64,000 nucleotides of DNA from Terriglobia bacterium (GCA_020072645.1 JAIQGK010000023.1:1-64000); one strand, 5' to 3'; shown: positions 44,288 through 53,689, numbered from the stretch's first letter. Made by a program: numbers and translations. The notes: a model not told the origin generated them from the letters alone.

Positions 44288-45532
44288 TTATCTCGCCAGA
44301 AACCAGAAAAACAGCAGGTTAGAAATCAACATGCCCGTCATGGCGCAGCCCAGCCAGAAGTTTTCAAATCGGCTGTTGATGGTGCGCATGACCTTGGAAT
44401 TGTTTGAGAGCAGCAGAATATAAGCAAAGATCGGCACCAGGACCACGCCCGCAAGCGCCTGCGACCAATACAGCACGTGTACCGTATTTACGCCGAAGAA
44501 GTCGATCACCACGGCCAGAAACACCGTCGCGGAGATCATCACAAAGAAAAGCCGCGCATTCCATGGCTCCATCGAGAGGCCGGAGCGCCAGCCTGCGGCT
44601 TCCGCCACGCTGAAGCACAAAGACGCCACAAGAATCGGCAGGGCAATCATGCCGGAAGCGATAATTCCCAGCGCAAACAGCACTGTCCCTAGAAATCCAA
44701 AAGATCCCAGCGCGTCTGATGCAACGCGCGTTGTCATGTTTGAGGGATCGGCCACGTGCATGTGCGATGCCACAACCATGGCTGACAGTGAAATCAGGCA
44801 GGCGACAAACGTTCCCGCATGCGACTCCGTTACGTGTGCTTTGGCCAAGCCTTCCGGCAGTCCACGCTTGGAACTGGTCTGCCATACGATAACGTCCGGG
44901 GTAAGCAGTGATCCAAAAACCGCTACCACTCCCATCATGTATCCGGAATTCACCTGCATCCGCGGAAGCAACACGTCTTTGGCCAGCGTGGCGAAGGAGT
45001 CGGTAACGCGATACGCCGCCAGCACATAAGCGACCAGGATCAGCGTAAGTCCGCCCAGCACTTTGGTGGTCTTCTGGTAGTCGCCAATGATCAGCACATA
45101 CCAGACAGTGAATCCCACGATGGCCAGAAAAAACAGGCGCGGAGACATGGTCAGGAGCGAACAGCTATCGCTCACGGCAACGATATCGCCCACGATCATG
45201 GCCAGATTGACCGCCACAATCAGCAAAGCGATCACCATGGCCATCTTGCGTCCATGTTGCTCCCGGATCAGCTCAACCAGGCCTTTTTTGGTTTCCTGGC
45301 CAATCCGCGACGAGACAGCGAACACGCTGAAAAGAACGGGGACGCACAGCACAACCACCCAACCCAGTGACGTTCCAAAACTGGCGCCCGCCACAGTGGC
45401 CGTCAGGACCGCTGCGGGATCAAGGTCTGCGGCCCCGGCAATGATCCCGGGCATAGTACGCGCAGCCTTATGAAAGAGAGTAGATTTCGGATTTTCAGGC
45501 GCAGTTTTCTGCGCCAGATGAAGGGCTTCCAT
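44288..45532 (-). CDS. Divergent Nramp-family metal transporter
   Basis: A membrane protein of 414 residues from the ATG at 45532 (a GTG at 45547 adds five), with about 11 hydrophobic segments and the LeuT-like Nramp pattern. The metal-binding motif of helix 1, DPGN in canonical Mn/Fe transporters, reads DPAA (AADLDPAAVLTAT), and the helix 6 MPH motif reads SHMH. The cytoplasmic loop RIGQETKKGLVELIRE is typical. It may carry a different ion (Nramp-related Mg transporters also lack DPGN) or be regulated differently. It stands alone. Confidence 0.8.
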   Translation of the reverse strand: MEALHLAQKTAPENPKSTLFHKAARTMPGIIAGAADLDPAAVLTATVAGASFGTSLGWVVVLCVPVLFSVFAVSSRIGQETKKGLVELIREQHGRKMAMVIALLIVAVNLAMIVGDIVAVSDSCSLLTMSPRLFFLAIVGFTVWYVLIIGDYQKTTKVLGGLTLILVAYVLAAYRVTDSFATLAKDVLLPRMQVNSGYMMGVVAVFGSLLTPDVIVWQTSSKRGLPEGLAKAHVTESHAGTFVACLISLSAMVVASHMHVADPSNMTTRVASDALGSFGFLGTVLFALGIIASGMIALPILVASLCFSVAEAAGWRSGLSMEPWNARLFFVMISATVFLAVVIDFFGVNTVHVLYWSQALAGVVLVPIFAYILLLSNNSKVMRTINSRFENFWLGCAMTGMLISNLLFFWFLAR

Positions 45533-45687
45533 TTTAGATCCATTCACTTAGAAGCAGATGCAGCTCTGCTAGTTGGAAGCCTTAGTAAATGAAGGGTTGG
45601 GGAAAATTTACTCCTCCTGGGCTATTTTCCCAAAATGGAACTGCTTTTCTACCTGGAAATCCAAGGTTGAGCCTTGTCCGTATTGGA

Positions 45688-46617
45688 TCAGAGTGGCTCC
45701 CAAGTCTGGCATTCTTCGACTGTGGGTGGTGTGGTTAGCGGGCCGCCTGACCGTGATCGAATGACCGCGTCTGATACAGAGCAATAGCTGCGCCGTCCTG
45801 TATTGAAGTTGATCGGCGTGGCGACAATGACATATTCCGCACAGGCATTTTCGGTACCCTGCGGCTGTTCGCCAAAAAGAGCTGGCGCGCAACTTGAACT
45901 GAGGGTGTATTTGTACTGGCCTTTCTGGCACCATACGCCGGACGTGCAGTTGGCTTGGGCCAGCTGGCTGTCCAGCAGGCAGGCGTGTTGCGCCGTCCCG
46001 CCACCGCTGCACCCGTTGGGCGAACCTGGACCAAGTGTTGCCAGATCGCGAGCATAGCCCTGCTCCGGATACGTGGTTGAATAGGTGATCTGGGAAGTGT
46101 TGATCGTGCGCACAGTGCTCCTGGCGGCGGCTTCATTGGCTGAAATTCTGGCGCGCAACAGGTTGGGAATGGCGATGGCGGCAATGATCGGGATGGCTAG
46201 AAGGCTGATATAGCCCAAAATCAGCCCAGTCAAAGCCAGGCCATCGCCCTGCAATCGTCCCATGCTCTTCTTGATCTTCGACCGTGAAATATGTCCCAGA
46301 ACGATGGCGGGAATTCCCGCAAGGAATGAGAGACACAGCACGAATGAAGCGATTCCCAGGACCATGCTGGCGATGGCGCCGCCGTCGGTCTTGGGCGGTT
46401 GATACGCCCGATAAGGCTGGGCTTGCGGGGGATATTGCTGTGGCTGTTGCGATGGAGCAGCAGGCACATTCAGCCAGGCCGATGTGGAAGCCGGGTTGGG
46501 CGTGCTGGCCTGTTGCGGCGGTGGCGGAGGCGTGGGCATTGCTTGCACCGGAGCTGAGCATTGCGGACAAACTGTCGCATCTTCGGGCATGGACGCCCCA
46601 CATTTAAAGCAAAACAT
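45688..46617 (-). CDS. Zinc ribbon-DUF4190-pilin-like fusion protein
   Basis: 309 residues in three parts. Residues 1-21 form a zinc ribbon (CFKC at C3/C6, CPQC at C17/C20). A Pro/Gln-rich linker runs to about 75. Two hydrophobic segments of the DUF4190 type (VLGIASFVLCLSFLAGI and ALTGLILGYISLL) follow. Then comes IPIIAAIAIPNLLRAR and ANEAAARSTVRTINTSQ, which resembles the N-terminal helix of type IV pilins and type II secretion pseudopilins, and finally a Cys-rich globular domain with six or more cysteines. No prepilin peptidase site follows a basic leader in the usual place. No pilus genes are adjacent. Confidence 0.75.
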   Translation of the reverse strand: MFCFKCGASMPEDATVCPQCSAPVQAMPTPPPPPQQASTPNPASTSAWLNVPAAPSQQPQQYPPQAQPYRAYQPPKTDGGAIASMVLGIASFVLCLSFLAGIPAIVLGHISRSKIKKSMGRLQGDGLALTGLILGYISLLAIPIIAAIAIPNLLRARISANEAAARSTVRTINTSQITYSTTYPEQGYARDLATLGPGSPNGCSGGGTAQHACLLDSQLAQANCTSGVWCQKGQYKYTLSSSCAPALFGEQPQGTENACAEYVIVATPINFNTGRRSYCSVSDAVIRSRSGGPLTTPPTVEECQTWEPL

Positions 46618-46767
46618 TCACACCTCGCTCGGCTTCCGCCCGTGGTTAATTGGTTTTTTGGGGGGTTACGCAATCGGAAAAGTACTTCATTCACATTGAA
46701 AAGGCAATCACTTCCCGAATTACGGAATCATCTTTAGTAATGCATCAGGTGCCCACCCAAAAGTGTG

Positions 46768-48219
46768 TTAAGCAAAGCGCTTGAGCGCAGCTTCGGCGGC
46801 AAAGTATCCGCACATACCATGGACGCCCGGCGCAGGCGGTGTTGAAGAAGAACAGAGAAAGACGCCATCGAGCGGCGTGCGATACAGGCTGGCCGTAGGG
46901 CGTAAAAACATCTGGCTCAAATAAGCCGCGCCGCCGCCAATGTCTCCTCCAATGAGGTTGGGATTGTGCCGCTCCATTTCCACCGGGCCCATGACGGAAC
47001 GGGCGGCAATGCAGTCCTTGAAGCCGGGCGCGAAACGTTCCACCTGGTTTTCAATCGCCTCGGTCACGTTGCCGATAAAGCCGTTGGGGACATGGCAGTA
47101 CCCCCAGGCCGTGTGCTTCCCCACCGGAGCGCGAGACGGATCGAACAAGCTGGCCTGGGTAAACAAGACATAAGGACGGTCTGAAACCTTTTCCTGCCAT
47201 GGCTGCCGTTCAGACTCGCAGATTTCGTCCATCGTCCCGCCGAGATGAACAGTCCCTGCCTTGGCGCATTCTTTCGCACGCCATGGGACGGGCTGGTGCA
47301 AAGCCCAATCCAGCTTGTAAACGCCCGGGCCGTACTTGAAGCTCTCTAGACTTCGTCTATAGGAACCCGGCAGCTTGGCGCCGGCCATACGGATCAGTTG
47401 CCGGGGCGTTACATCCAGCAGGATTGCGCGCGCCGGGGGCAACTGCTCCAGCGACTCCACGTAACAATCAGTGATTACCCGTCCGCCCAGAGATTCCAGA
47501 TATCTGACCATCGCAGCCGTAAGCTGCTGGGAACCGCCGCGCGCAAAAGGCCAGCCCGCCGCATGGGCAGCGACAGCCAGCACAAGAGCCACCGCTGAGG
47601 TGGTTAGTTTTTCCAGCGGCAGAACGGAATGTGCCGCCAATCCGGCAAACAGAGCCTTGCCGCGTTCAGTCTTGAAATAGGCACGCGCCAATGACGTTGC
47701 GGGACGGATCGCCCGCATCCCAAATTTCGCAAAGAAAACCGGATGCCTGGGAATTCCCGGTGGCGCAAACACGTCCTGCAACAGGTCCTGCCAGCGCGCC
47801 ACAAGATCACACATCAGCCGCCGATAGCCGTCGCCATCAGCACCCCCCTTCGCGCTCAACGACCGTGCAGTTTCGTCCACTGAATGGTGCAGCATGACCG
47901 CCGAGCCATCATCCAAAGGATGAGCCAGCGGTGCAGGGGGAAAGGCCCAACTCAATCCGTGCTTATCGAGAGGCAGGTCACGCAGAAAAGGCGAGCACGC
48001 GACCATGGCATAAACAGTAGAACAAATATCGTGGGTAAACCCGGGCAGCGTCAGTTCCGCCGATCGCACGCCGCCGCCGGGCGTGCTGGCGCCTTCCAGC
48101 ACGACTACCCGCTTGCCTCGCTGGGCCACGCGAATCGCTGCCGCCAGCCCGTTCGGTCCCGAGCCTACAACGATAGCGTCACAGTCAGGAACTTCAAGCT
48201 TGGCTGGTTTGTGTGGCAC
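46768..48219 (-). CDS. Phytoene-desaturase-like FAD-dependent oxidoreductase
   Basis: 483 residues with an N-terminal Rossmann FAD site (DAIVVGSGPNGLAAAIRVAQ) and the second family motif near the C-terminus (GVFLCSSSTPPAPGVHGMCG). It belongs to the carotenoid desaturase/isomerase branch (CrtI-like, also prenylcysteine oxidase-like); the actual substrate is unknown since no carotenoid gene is nearby. It lies alone, flanked upstream by a TTAGC/TTGGC spacer repeat at 48241-48299. Confidence 0.85.
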   Translation of the reverse strand: MPHKPAKLEVPDCDAIVVGSGPNGLAAAIRVAQRGKRVVVLEGASTPGGGVRSAELTLPGFTHDICSTVYAMVACSPFLRDLPLDKHGLSWAFPPAPLAHPLDDGSAVMLHHSVDETARSLSAKGGADGDGYRRLMCDLVARWQDLLQDVFAPPGIPRHPVFFAKFGMRAIRPATSLARAYFKTERGKALFAGLAAHSVLPLEKLTTSAVALVLAVAAHAAGWPFARGGSQQLTAAMVRYLESLGGRVITDCYVESLEQLPPARAILLDVTPRQLIRMAGAKLPGSYRRSLESFKYGPGVYKLDWALHQPVPWRAKECAKAGTVHLGGTMDEICESERQPWQEKVSDRPYVLFTQASLFDPSRAPVGKHTAWGYCHVPNGFIGNVTEAIENQVERFAPGFKDCIAARSVMGPVEMERHNPNLIGGDIGGGAAYLSQMFLRPTASLYRTPLDGVFLCSSSTPPAPGVHGMCGYFAAEAALKRFA

Positions 48220-48355
48220 GGGGGTAAGGATAAATCATTAGGAAGCTGTTAGCTGCTGGCTCCTAGCTTCTAGAGATTGGCTGTTGGCTCTTGGCCACTC
48301 GCGTCGGACATTGACTAAAAGGGCATCCATCACACGGCCAGACAACCGTGTCCCA

Positions 48356-48937
48356 TTAGCGCTTCACCCTGAGTTTCCGCGTCACGGATTTTCCGTTGCG
48401 CGTGGCTTGCACCATGACCGCGCCGCGATTCAGTACGTCTTCAGTTAGAGCAATTGAAAGAGACGTCGAGCCGGAATCGTCGGTCACACCCCGCGCCAGC
48501 TCTAGGCCATCCGAGGCGATCACGCCGCGCACCACGATCTCTGCTCCGCTGGCGGGCTGGCCTGAATCGAGCACCTGGAAACTTACCGGAAGGTCAGAAG
48601 CATCAGCCGCCGGTGCCGGCGCTTTCCACTGCAATGAAAGCCCTGAGCCGCCAATGTCCTGAACATCGGCCCCGCTGCCCAGCACGGAACTCATCTGCCC
48701 CTGCTGGATGGCATCGATCACCGCCTTGTGCTGCGTCTTCAGCAGCTCATGCATGGCTTCCGTAGAGAAGCCCGGATGCGATATCTCATGGGCGTAAGAA
48801 AATGCCTGCTTGCCCACGCACTGGCCTTTCACAAATACCAGGGTCTGCAACAGCAGGTCGTTTTGCCGAGCTTCACTTTGCACGTGGTAGACCACGTCTG
48901 CCAGCTTTACATCCGTATTGAACCCAAAAATCGTCAT
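48356..48937 (-). CDS. Protein of unknown function
   Basis: 193 residues, soluble, no signal peptide. The N-terminal half (about 1-85) opens MTIFGFNTDVKLADVVYHVQSE; its KLADVVYHVQSEARQ and GQCVGKQAFSYAH segments are typical of conserved hypothetical proteins I have no name for. The C-terminal half is an immunoglobulin-like beta-sandwich (PVSFQVLDSGQPASGAEIVV, DDSGSTSLSIAL). Position upstream of the nuo operon on the opposite strand gives no functional hint. Confidence 0.6.
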   Translation of the reverse strand: MTIFGFNTDVKLADVVYHVQSEARQNDLLLQTLVFVKGQCVGKQAFSYAHEISHPGFSTEAMHELLKTQHKAVIDAIQQGQMSSVLGSGADVQDIGGSGLSLQWKAPAPAADASDLPVSFQVLDSGQPASGAEIVVRGVIASDGLELARGVTDDSGSTSLSIALTEDVLNRGAVMVQATRNGKSVTRKLRVKR

Positions 48938-49116
48938 AGAAAATCAAAGGAATCCCGCGGAAAACACCATCATTACACGAGCAAGTTCCAGCGCCCGCCA
49001 GCCGCCATTTAAAAATCACTAACTCCATTCAAAGTCAAGGCCTTGACACTGTTGCGAATGGAAATTACATTCGAATGTTTGGCAGTTGTAGTTGCTCTTT
49101 GCTGTACAGGCCTTTC

Positions 49117-49509
49117 ATGCCGGAGAACAGTTACTTCGCTCATTATATTCCGTTGCTGTTTCAGGTGATCGTTGCCATAGCCCTGGCCACGGTCATGGTC
49201 ACTCTTTCTCATCTGCTGGGCAAGCACAAATGGTCGCGGGCCAAGAACACCGCCTATGAATGCGGCATTGAGCCCACCGGCGACGCACAGCAGCGCTTCA
49301 GCGTAAAGTTTTACCTGGTCGGCATGCTCTTTATCCTGTTTGACGTGGAAGCCGTTTTCCTCTATCCCTGGGCCATTATCGCCCGCGAACTCAAGATGTT
49401 CGGCTTCTGGGAGATGATGATTTATATCGGCTTGGTCCTCGTCGGCTTCTTCTATATATGGAAGAAAGGCATCCTGGACTGGAACGCCTCTGAGAGGACA
49501 ATTAAATAA
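49117..49509 (+). CDS. nuoA: NADH-quinone oxidoreductase subunit A
   Basis: 130 residues with three membrane helices and the conserved YECGIEPTGDA and FDVEAVFLYPWA segments. NuoA lies next to the quinone channel of complex I. An ATG at 49075 in the same frame would add 14 residues with no family match. The stop codon overlaps the nuoC start as TAATG. nuoB, which normally follows, is absent. Confidence 0.93.
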   Translation: MPENSYFAHYIPLLFQVIVAIALATVMVTLSHLLGKHKWSRAKNTAYECGIEPTGDAQQRFSVKFYLVGMLFILFDVEAVFLYPWAIIARELKMFGFWEMMIYIGLVLVGFFYIWKKGILDWNASERTIK

Positions 49510-50000
49510 TGCCTCTTGCGCCGGCCATCACCGACATCGAACAACTCAAAGATCGCCCTTTTGTGGCCGACCTGCTGTCCTGGCGGGCCGACGCCGTTGA
49601 GGGCGCTCGCTTTGATCGGAACGAGCTTACGATCTATATCGCACGTGAGGCCATCCGTGAAGCCTGTGCCCGGCTGAAAGCTCAGGGACTCACTGACTTC
49701 ATGTCTGATCTTACCTGCGCCGACTTTTACCCCCGAGAACCGCGCTTTGAACTGGCTTACCACCTGCTATCGATGAAACGCAAAGAGCGGGTACGGCTGA
49801 AAGTTCGCCTGTCGGGCGACGAGGCGTCGCTGGAGTCGATCATCTCGGTCTGGCCGTCGGTAAACTTCTTTGAGCGCGAGCTCTTCGATCTGTTCGGCAT
49901 CCGCTTTATGGGCCATCCTTACCTGCGCCGCATCATGCTGCCGGAAGACTGGGAAGGCCATCCCCTGCGCAAGGACTATCCGGTGGAGGGCTACCGTTAA
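49509..50000 (+). CDS. nuoC: NADH-quinone oxidoreductase subunit C
   Basis: 163 residues of the 30-kDa subunit family, with the C-terminal FERELFDLFGIRFMGHPYL and RIMLPEDWEGHPLRKDYPV motifs. It belongs to the peripheral arm that connects to NuoD. It overlaps nuoA and nuoD as TAATG. It is a separate gene, not fused to nuoD. Confidence 0.94.
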   Translation: MPLAPAITDIEQLKDRPFVADLLSWRADAVEGARFDRNELTIYIAREAIREACARLKAQGLTDFMSDLTCADFYPREPRFELAYHLLSMKRKERVRLKVRLSGDEASLESIISVWPSVNFFERELFDLFGIRFMGHPYLRRIMLPEDWEGHPLRKDYPVEGYR

Positions 50001-51205
50001 TGGGCCACTTGAACGCCAATCCGGTGCTGGATCCAACCGAAGACAAGACAATGATCCTGAATATGGGTCCGCAGCATCCATCCACGCACGGCGTGTTGCG
50101 TCTGTTGCTGGAGATTGACGGCGAAACCATCGTCCGCATGATGCCGGACATCGGCTTCCTCCACACCGGAATTGAAAAGACCTGTGAAGCCAAGTTTTAC
50201 CAGCAGATTGTCCCGCTCACGGACCGCATTGACTATCTTTGCCCCATGGTCAACAACCTGTGCTACGTGATGGCCGTGGAGAAGCTTCTGGGGCTGGAAA
50301 TTCCCCCGCGCGCACAGTGGATGCGTGTGATGTTGGCCGAACTTCAGCGCATCAGTTCGCACCTGGTCTGGCTGGGCACGCACGCCATGGACATTGGCGC
50401 GATGTCGGTCTTTCTGTATTGCTTCCGCGAGCGCGAAGACCTGCTGCGCATTTATGAGATGGTCAGCGGCCAGCGCATGATGACTTCTTATTTCCGCATC
50501 GGTGGACTGGCGCTGGATCCTCCGCTGGGATTCTTTGAGAAAGTAAAGAAGTTTCTTGATCGCTTCCCGGAGAAAGTGGACGAGTACGAGAACCTGCTCA
50601 CGGGCAATCGAATCTTCATCGATCGCTTGAAGGATGTGGCGAAAATCACTGGTGAAGACGCGCTTGCCATCGGCCTGACCGGCCCGTCTCTGCGCGCCAG
50701 CGGTGTTGATTTCGATATCCGCCGTGACATGCCTTACTGCGGTTACGAGAACTTCAAATTCAAAGTCCCGGTCCGACAGGATGGCGATGTCTGGGCTCGT
50801 TACGTCTGCCGCGTTGAAGAGCTTCGGCAGTCGCGTGAGATCGCCAAGCAGGCGCTGGAAGGAATGCCCTCCGGCCCGACCAAAGCCGAGGCTCCGAAGA
50901 TCGTGCTGCCCGACCGCGAGAAGATGAAGACGCAGATGGAAGCCCTCATCTATCACTTTAAGATTGTCACGGAAGGCTTTGCGGTACCAGCAGGTGAGGT
51001 TTATCACGCGATTGAATCGCCGCGCGGCGAAATGGGCTATTACGTTGTAAGCGACGGTACCGCCAAACCGCTGCGTGTCCATATGCGGTCGCCCTCGTAT
51101 GCCAACCTTCAAGCGTTACCTCAGATGTGTGAAGGAAGGCTCATCGCTGATGTAGTAGCGGCGATAGGCAGCATTGACATTGTTCTCGGAGAGATCGATA
51201 GGTAA
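50000..51205 (+). CDS. nuoD: NADH-quinone oxidoreductase subunit D
   Basis: 401 residues of the 49-kDa subunit, related to the hydrogenase large subunit. NMGPQHPSTHGVLRL (with the conserved His at the quinone site), PDIGFLHTGIEK and the central VMAVEKLLGLEIP are typical. With NuoB it forms the quinone-binding cavity; NuoB is encoded elsewhere. Stop and start of the neighbours overlap as TAATG on both sides. Confidence 0.95.
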   Translation: MGHLNANPVLDPTEDKTMILNMGPQHPSTHGVLRLLLEIDGETIVRMMPDIGFLHTGIEKTCEAKFYQQIVPLTDRIDYLCPMVNNLCYVMAVEKLLGLEIPPRAQWMRVMLAELQRISSHLVWLGTHAMDIGAMSVFLYCFREREDLLRIYEMVSGQRMMTSYFRIGGLALDPPLGFFEKVKKFLDRFPEKVDEYENLLTGNRIFIDRLKDVAKITGEDALAIGLTGPSLRASGVDFDIRRDMPYCGYENFKFKVPVRQDGDVWARYVCRVEELRQSREIAKQALEGMPSGPTKAEAPKIVLPDREKMKTQMEALIYHFKIVTEGFAVPAGEVYHAIESPRGEMGYYVVSDGTAKPLRVHMRSPSYANLQALPQMCEGRLIADVVAAIGSIDIVLGEIDR

Positions 51206-51690
51206 TGGCGCCCATCTCTGAAAAACTCGATTCTTTCTTTACGGAGAAAATGAAGGAATATCCGACCAAGCGCGGGTTCCTGGTACCTATGCTGCTTTAT
51301 ACGCAGGATGAACTCGGCTACCTGAGCGATGATGCGATCGCACACCTGGCAAAAAAGACCGAGCTGACCGAACTCGAAGTCCGCAACGTGATCAGCTACT
51401 ACTCCCTGCTGCACACCAAGCCGATGGGCAAGTACCATGTCCAGGTTTGCACCAACATCAGCTGCATGCTGCGCGGCGGTGAAGAGATTCTGGACCATTG
51501 CAAGAGCAAGCTGGGCATCGGCCACAAGCAGACGACTGCCGACGGGACATTTTCTCTGGAAGAGGTTGAATGCATCGGCGCTTGCAGCTGGGCCCCGGCG
51601 CTGCAAGTGAACTATGACTTCCACGAGAATTTGACGAATGATAAGGTCGATAAAGTTTTAGAGCAGTACAGGAATAAGTCGCGGCATTAA
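51205..51690 (+). CDS. nuoE: NADH-quinone oxidoreductase subunit E
   Basis: 161 residues of the 24-kDa thioredoxin-like subunit. Its [2Fe-2S] ligands are in VCTNISCMLRGG (two Cys) and VECIGACSWAP (two Cys). It forms the NADH dehydrogenase module with NuoF and NuoG. A 105-base spacer with a repeat separates it from nuoF. Confidence 0.94.
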   Translation: MAPISEKLDSFFTEKMKEYPTKRGFLVPMLLYTQDELGYLSDDAIAHLAKKTELTELEVRNVISYYSLLHTKPMGKYHVQVCTNISCMLRGGEEILDHCKSKLGIGHKQTTADGTFSLEEVECIGACSWAPALQVNYDFHENLTNDKVDKVLEQYRNKSRH

Positions 51691-51770
51691 CAAACACAAG
51701 TTCCCTCGCCTCTATTGGGTCGCTGAAGAAAACGCGGCCCCATAAACGAGGCTGGGGATGACGAAAACAA

Positions 51771-51802
51771 GCTAAGGGCTAAAGGCTAAGAGCTAATGGC
51801 TG
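51771..51802 (+). repeat. Low-complexity repeat covering the nuoF start
   Basis: Tandem words GCTAAGGGCT, AAAGGCTAAGAGCT and AATGGCT run up to and across the nuoF ATG at 51796. It belongs to the same family as the repeats at 43362 and 48241. No good ribosome binding site remains between it and the ATG. Confidence 0.6.
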
Positions 51803-53124
51803 TTTTAACCTCACATCCCGACGAAATAAAAGTTGTCTCCAAGCGCTTTGGCAAGGGCGCGGCGGACATCGAGCAATACTTGAAACTCGATGGCTACAAA
51901 GCCGTGCAAAAGGCCTTGACCATGTCGCCGGATGACATCATTAATGAGGTCAAGGCTTCAAACCTTCGCGGGCGCGGCGGCGCGGGCTTCCCTACCGGCA
52001 TGAAGTGGAGCTTTGTTCCCAAGGACACGACCAAAGCCAAATACATCCTGGTGAACGGCGACGAGAGCGAGCCCGGCACGTGCAAAGATCGTCCCATCCT
52101 GGAGCACGATCCCCATGCCGTGATTGAGGGCGTAATCATTGCCGGCCTTGCTGTCGGAGCCAAGATCGGATTTGTTTACATTCGCGGCGAGTACAGATAT
52201 TTGGTCGACATTATGCGCAAGGCCATTGCCGATGCCTATGCCAAAGGCTACCTGGGCAAAAATATTTTTGGCAGCGGCAAGGACTTTGACGTTCGCTGGC
52301 ATACCGGCGCAGGCGCTTATGAAGTGGGTGAGGAATCCGCGCTCATGGAGTCTCTGGAAGGCAAGCGCGGCATCCCGCGAATCCGTCCACCCTTCCCTGC
52401 CGTGGTTGGACTCTGGGGCGGCCCTACGGTCATCAACAACGTGGAAACGCTGGCTTCTGTTCCACACATTATTCTTATGGGCGGCCAGAAGTTTGCCGAT
52501 TTCGGCCCACCGAAGAACGGCGGCACGCGCCTCTTCTGCCTGAGCGGACACATCAACAAGCCCGGCGTCTATGAACTGCCTCTGGGCTATCCGCTGAAAA
52601 AGATGATCTATGACGTGGGCGGCGGTATCCCCAACGGACGCAAGCTTAAGGCCGTTGTCCCCGGCGGATCCTCCACGTTTGTGCTGACTGCGGAAGAAGC
52701 TGAGCAGATGAACATGGATTTCGATTCCTTCGGCAAGCGCGGAGAATTTTTGGGCTCCGGCGGCGTCGTGATCCTGGACGACCAAACCTGCATGGTCAAG
52801 TTCGCTTTGCGCGTGATGAAGTTTTACCAGCATGAAAGCTGCGGCTGGTGTATTCCCTGTCGTGAGGGCACAGACTGGCTCAAGAAGACGCTGACGCGCT
52901 TCCACAACGGCGGCGGCCTACGGAAAGACATCGACAACATCAAGTATCTGGCGCAGAACATGCTTGGCCGCACCTTCTGCCCGCTGGGCGATGCGGCAGC
53001 CATCCCGACCATGTCAATCGTCGATAAATGGCGCAGCGAGTTTGAAGCGCATCTTGAAGGCCGTCGATGCCCGTTTGATCCGGCGGCAAAGATTACTGAA
53101 CTTCCAGTGGTGGGGGCACACTAA
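51796..53124 (+). CDS. nuoF: NADH-quinone oxidoreductase subunit F
   Basis: 442 residues of the 51-kDa subunit carrying the NADH site, FMN and [4Fe-4S] cluster N3. FMN-binding LRGRGGAGFPTGMKW and VNGDESEPGTCKDR, and the cluster ligands in ESCGWCIPCREGT plus GRTFCPLGD, are all present. The ATG lies in a spacer repeat with no strong ribosome binding site. The dinB gene follows two bases after the stop. Confidence 0.95.
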   Translation: MAVLTSHPDEIKVVSKRFGKGAADIEQYLKLDGYKAVQKALTMSPDDIINEVKASNLRGRGGAGFPTGMKWSFVPKDTTKAKYILVNGDESEPGTCKDRPILEHDPHAVIEGVIIAGLAVGAKIGFVYIRGEYRYLVDIMRKAIADAYAKGYLGKNIFGSGKDFDVRWHTGAGAYEVGEESALMESLEGKRGIPRIRPPFPAVVGLWGGPTVINNVETLASVPHIILMGGQKFADFGPPKNGGTRLFCLSGHINKPGVYELPLGYPLKKMIYDVGGGIPNGRKLKAVVPGGSSTFVLTAEEAEQMNMDFDSFGKRGEFLGSGGVVILDDQTCMVKFALRVMKFYQHESCGWCIPCREGTDWLKKTLTRFHNGGGLRKDIDNIKYLAQNMLGRTFCPLGDAAAIPTMSIVDKWRSEFEAHLEGRRCPFDPAAKITELPVVGAH

Positions 53125-53126
53125 TT

Positions 53127-53681
53127 ATGAGCGCACAGCCCAATCCAGCGACGGCGGTGGTAATCGACAAGCAGTTCCTTCTGGATCGCCTTCAAGAGAC
53201 CCGCGAAATATTCCTGCAAAGCTTTGCCGGTATCACTGAAGAACAAAGCCGGCTAAAGCCTGCTCCGGACCGCTGGTCTGTGCTGGATACGGTAGAGCAC
53301 CTAACCACCGCTGAGACCATTCAACTCAAATTGATCAGCACACAGCGCACTCCGCGTCCTGCTGACACGCCGAATCGCGAGCAAGCATTTCTGCACATGA
53401 TCCCGCAGCGCGTTCACAAGATGGAATCTCCGGAAGGCGCAAAGCCAATTGGTCGCTTTGCCACTTTTGCAGAAGCCGCGGAACAATTTAAAACCACTCG
53501 TGCCGGTGTGATTCAGTTCCTTGAGCAGTACAAGGATGATCTACGCGCCAGTGAAGTGAAGCACCCTCATCCGGCTGCTGGAATGGTCAGCATTTGCGAA
53601 ATGCTGGTTGCAATGGCCATGCATGCCAAACGGCATGCAGCACAGATTGAGGAAATCAGGAAGACGTTGAAGTTGGAATAA
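53127..53681 (+). CDS. DinB-family protein inside the nuo operon
   Basis: 184 residues of the DinB/YfiT four-helix-bundle family. Histidine positions for metal binding are seen in DTVEHLTTAE and MAMHAKRHAAQIEEI. DinB-family members include damage-inducible and thiol-transferase (for example bacillithiol) proteins, not related to polymerase IV. It lies two bases after nuoF and 139 bases before nuoG, same strand, so it is co-transcribed unless the spacer contains a break. It is not a known complex I subunit. Confidence 0.8.
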   Translation: MSAQPNPATAVVIDKQFLLDRLQETREIFLQSFAGITEEQSRLKPAPDRWSVLDTVEHLTTAETIQLKLISTQRTPRPADTPNREQAFLHMIPQRVHKMESPEGAKPIGRFATFAEAAEQFKTTRAGVIQFLEQYKDDLRASEVKHPHPAAGMVSICEMLVAMAMHAKRHAAQIEEIRKTLKLE

Positions 53682-53689
53682 GAATATTT

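Noticed and set aside
49997-51112. Long open frame opposite nuoD
   Set aside because: Same reason: antisense shadow of a strongly conserved gene with biased third codon positions.
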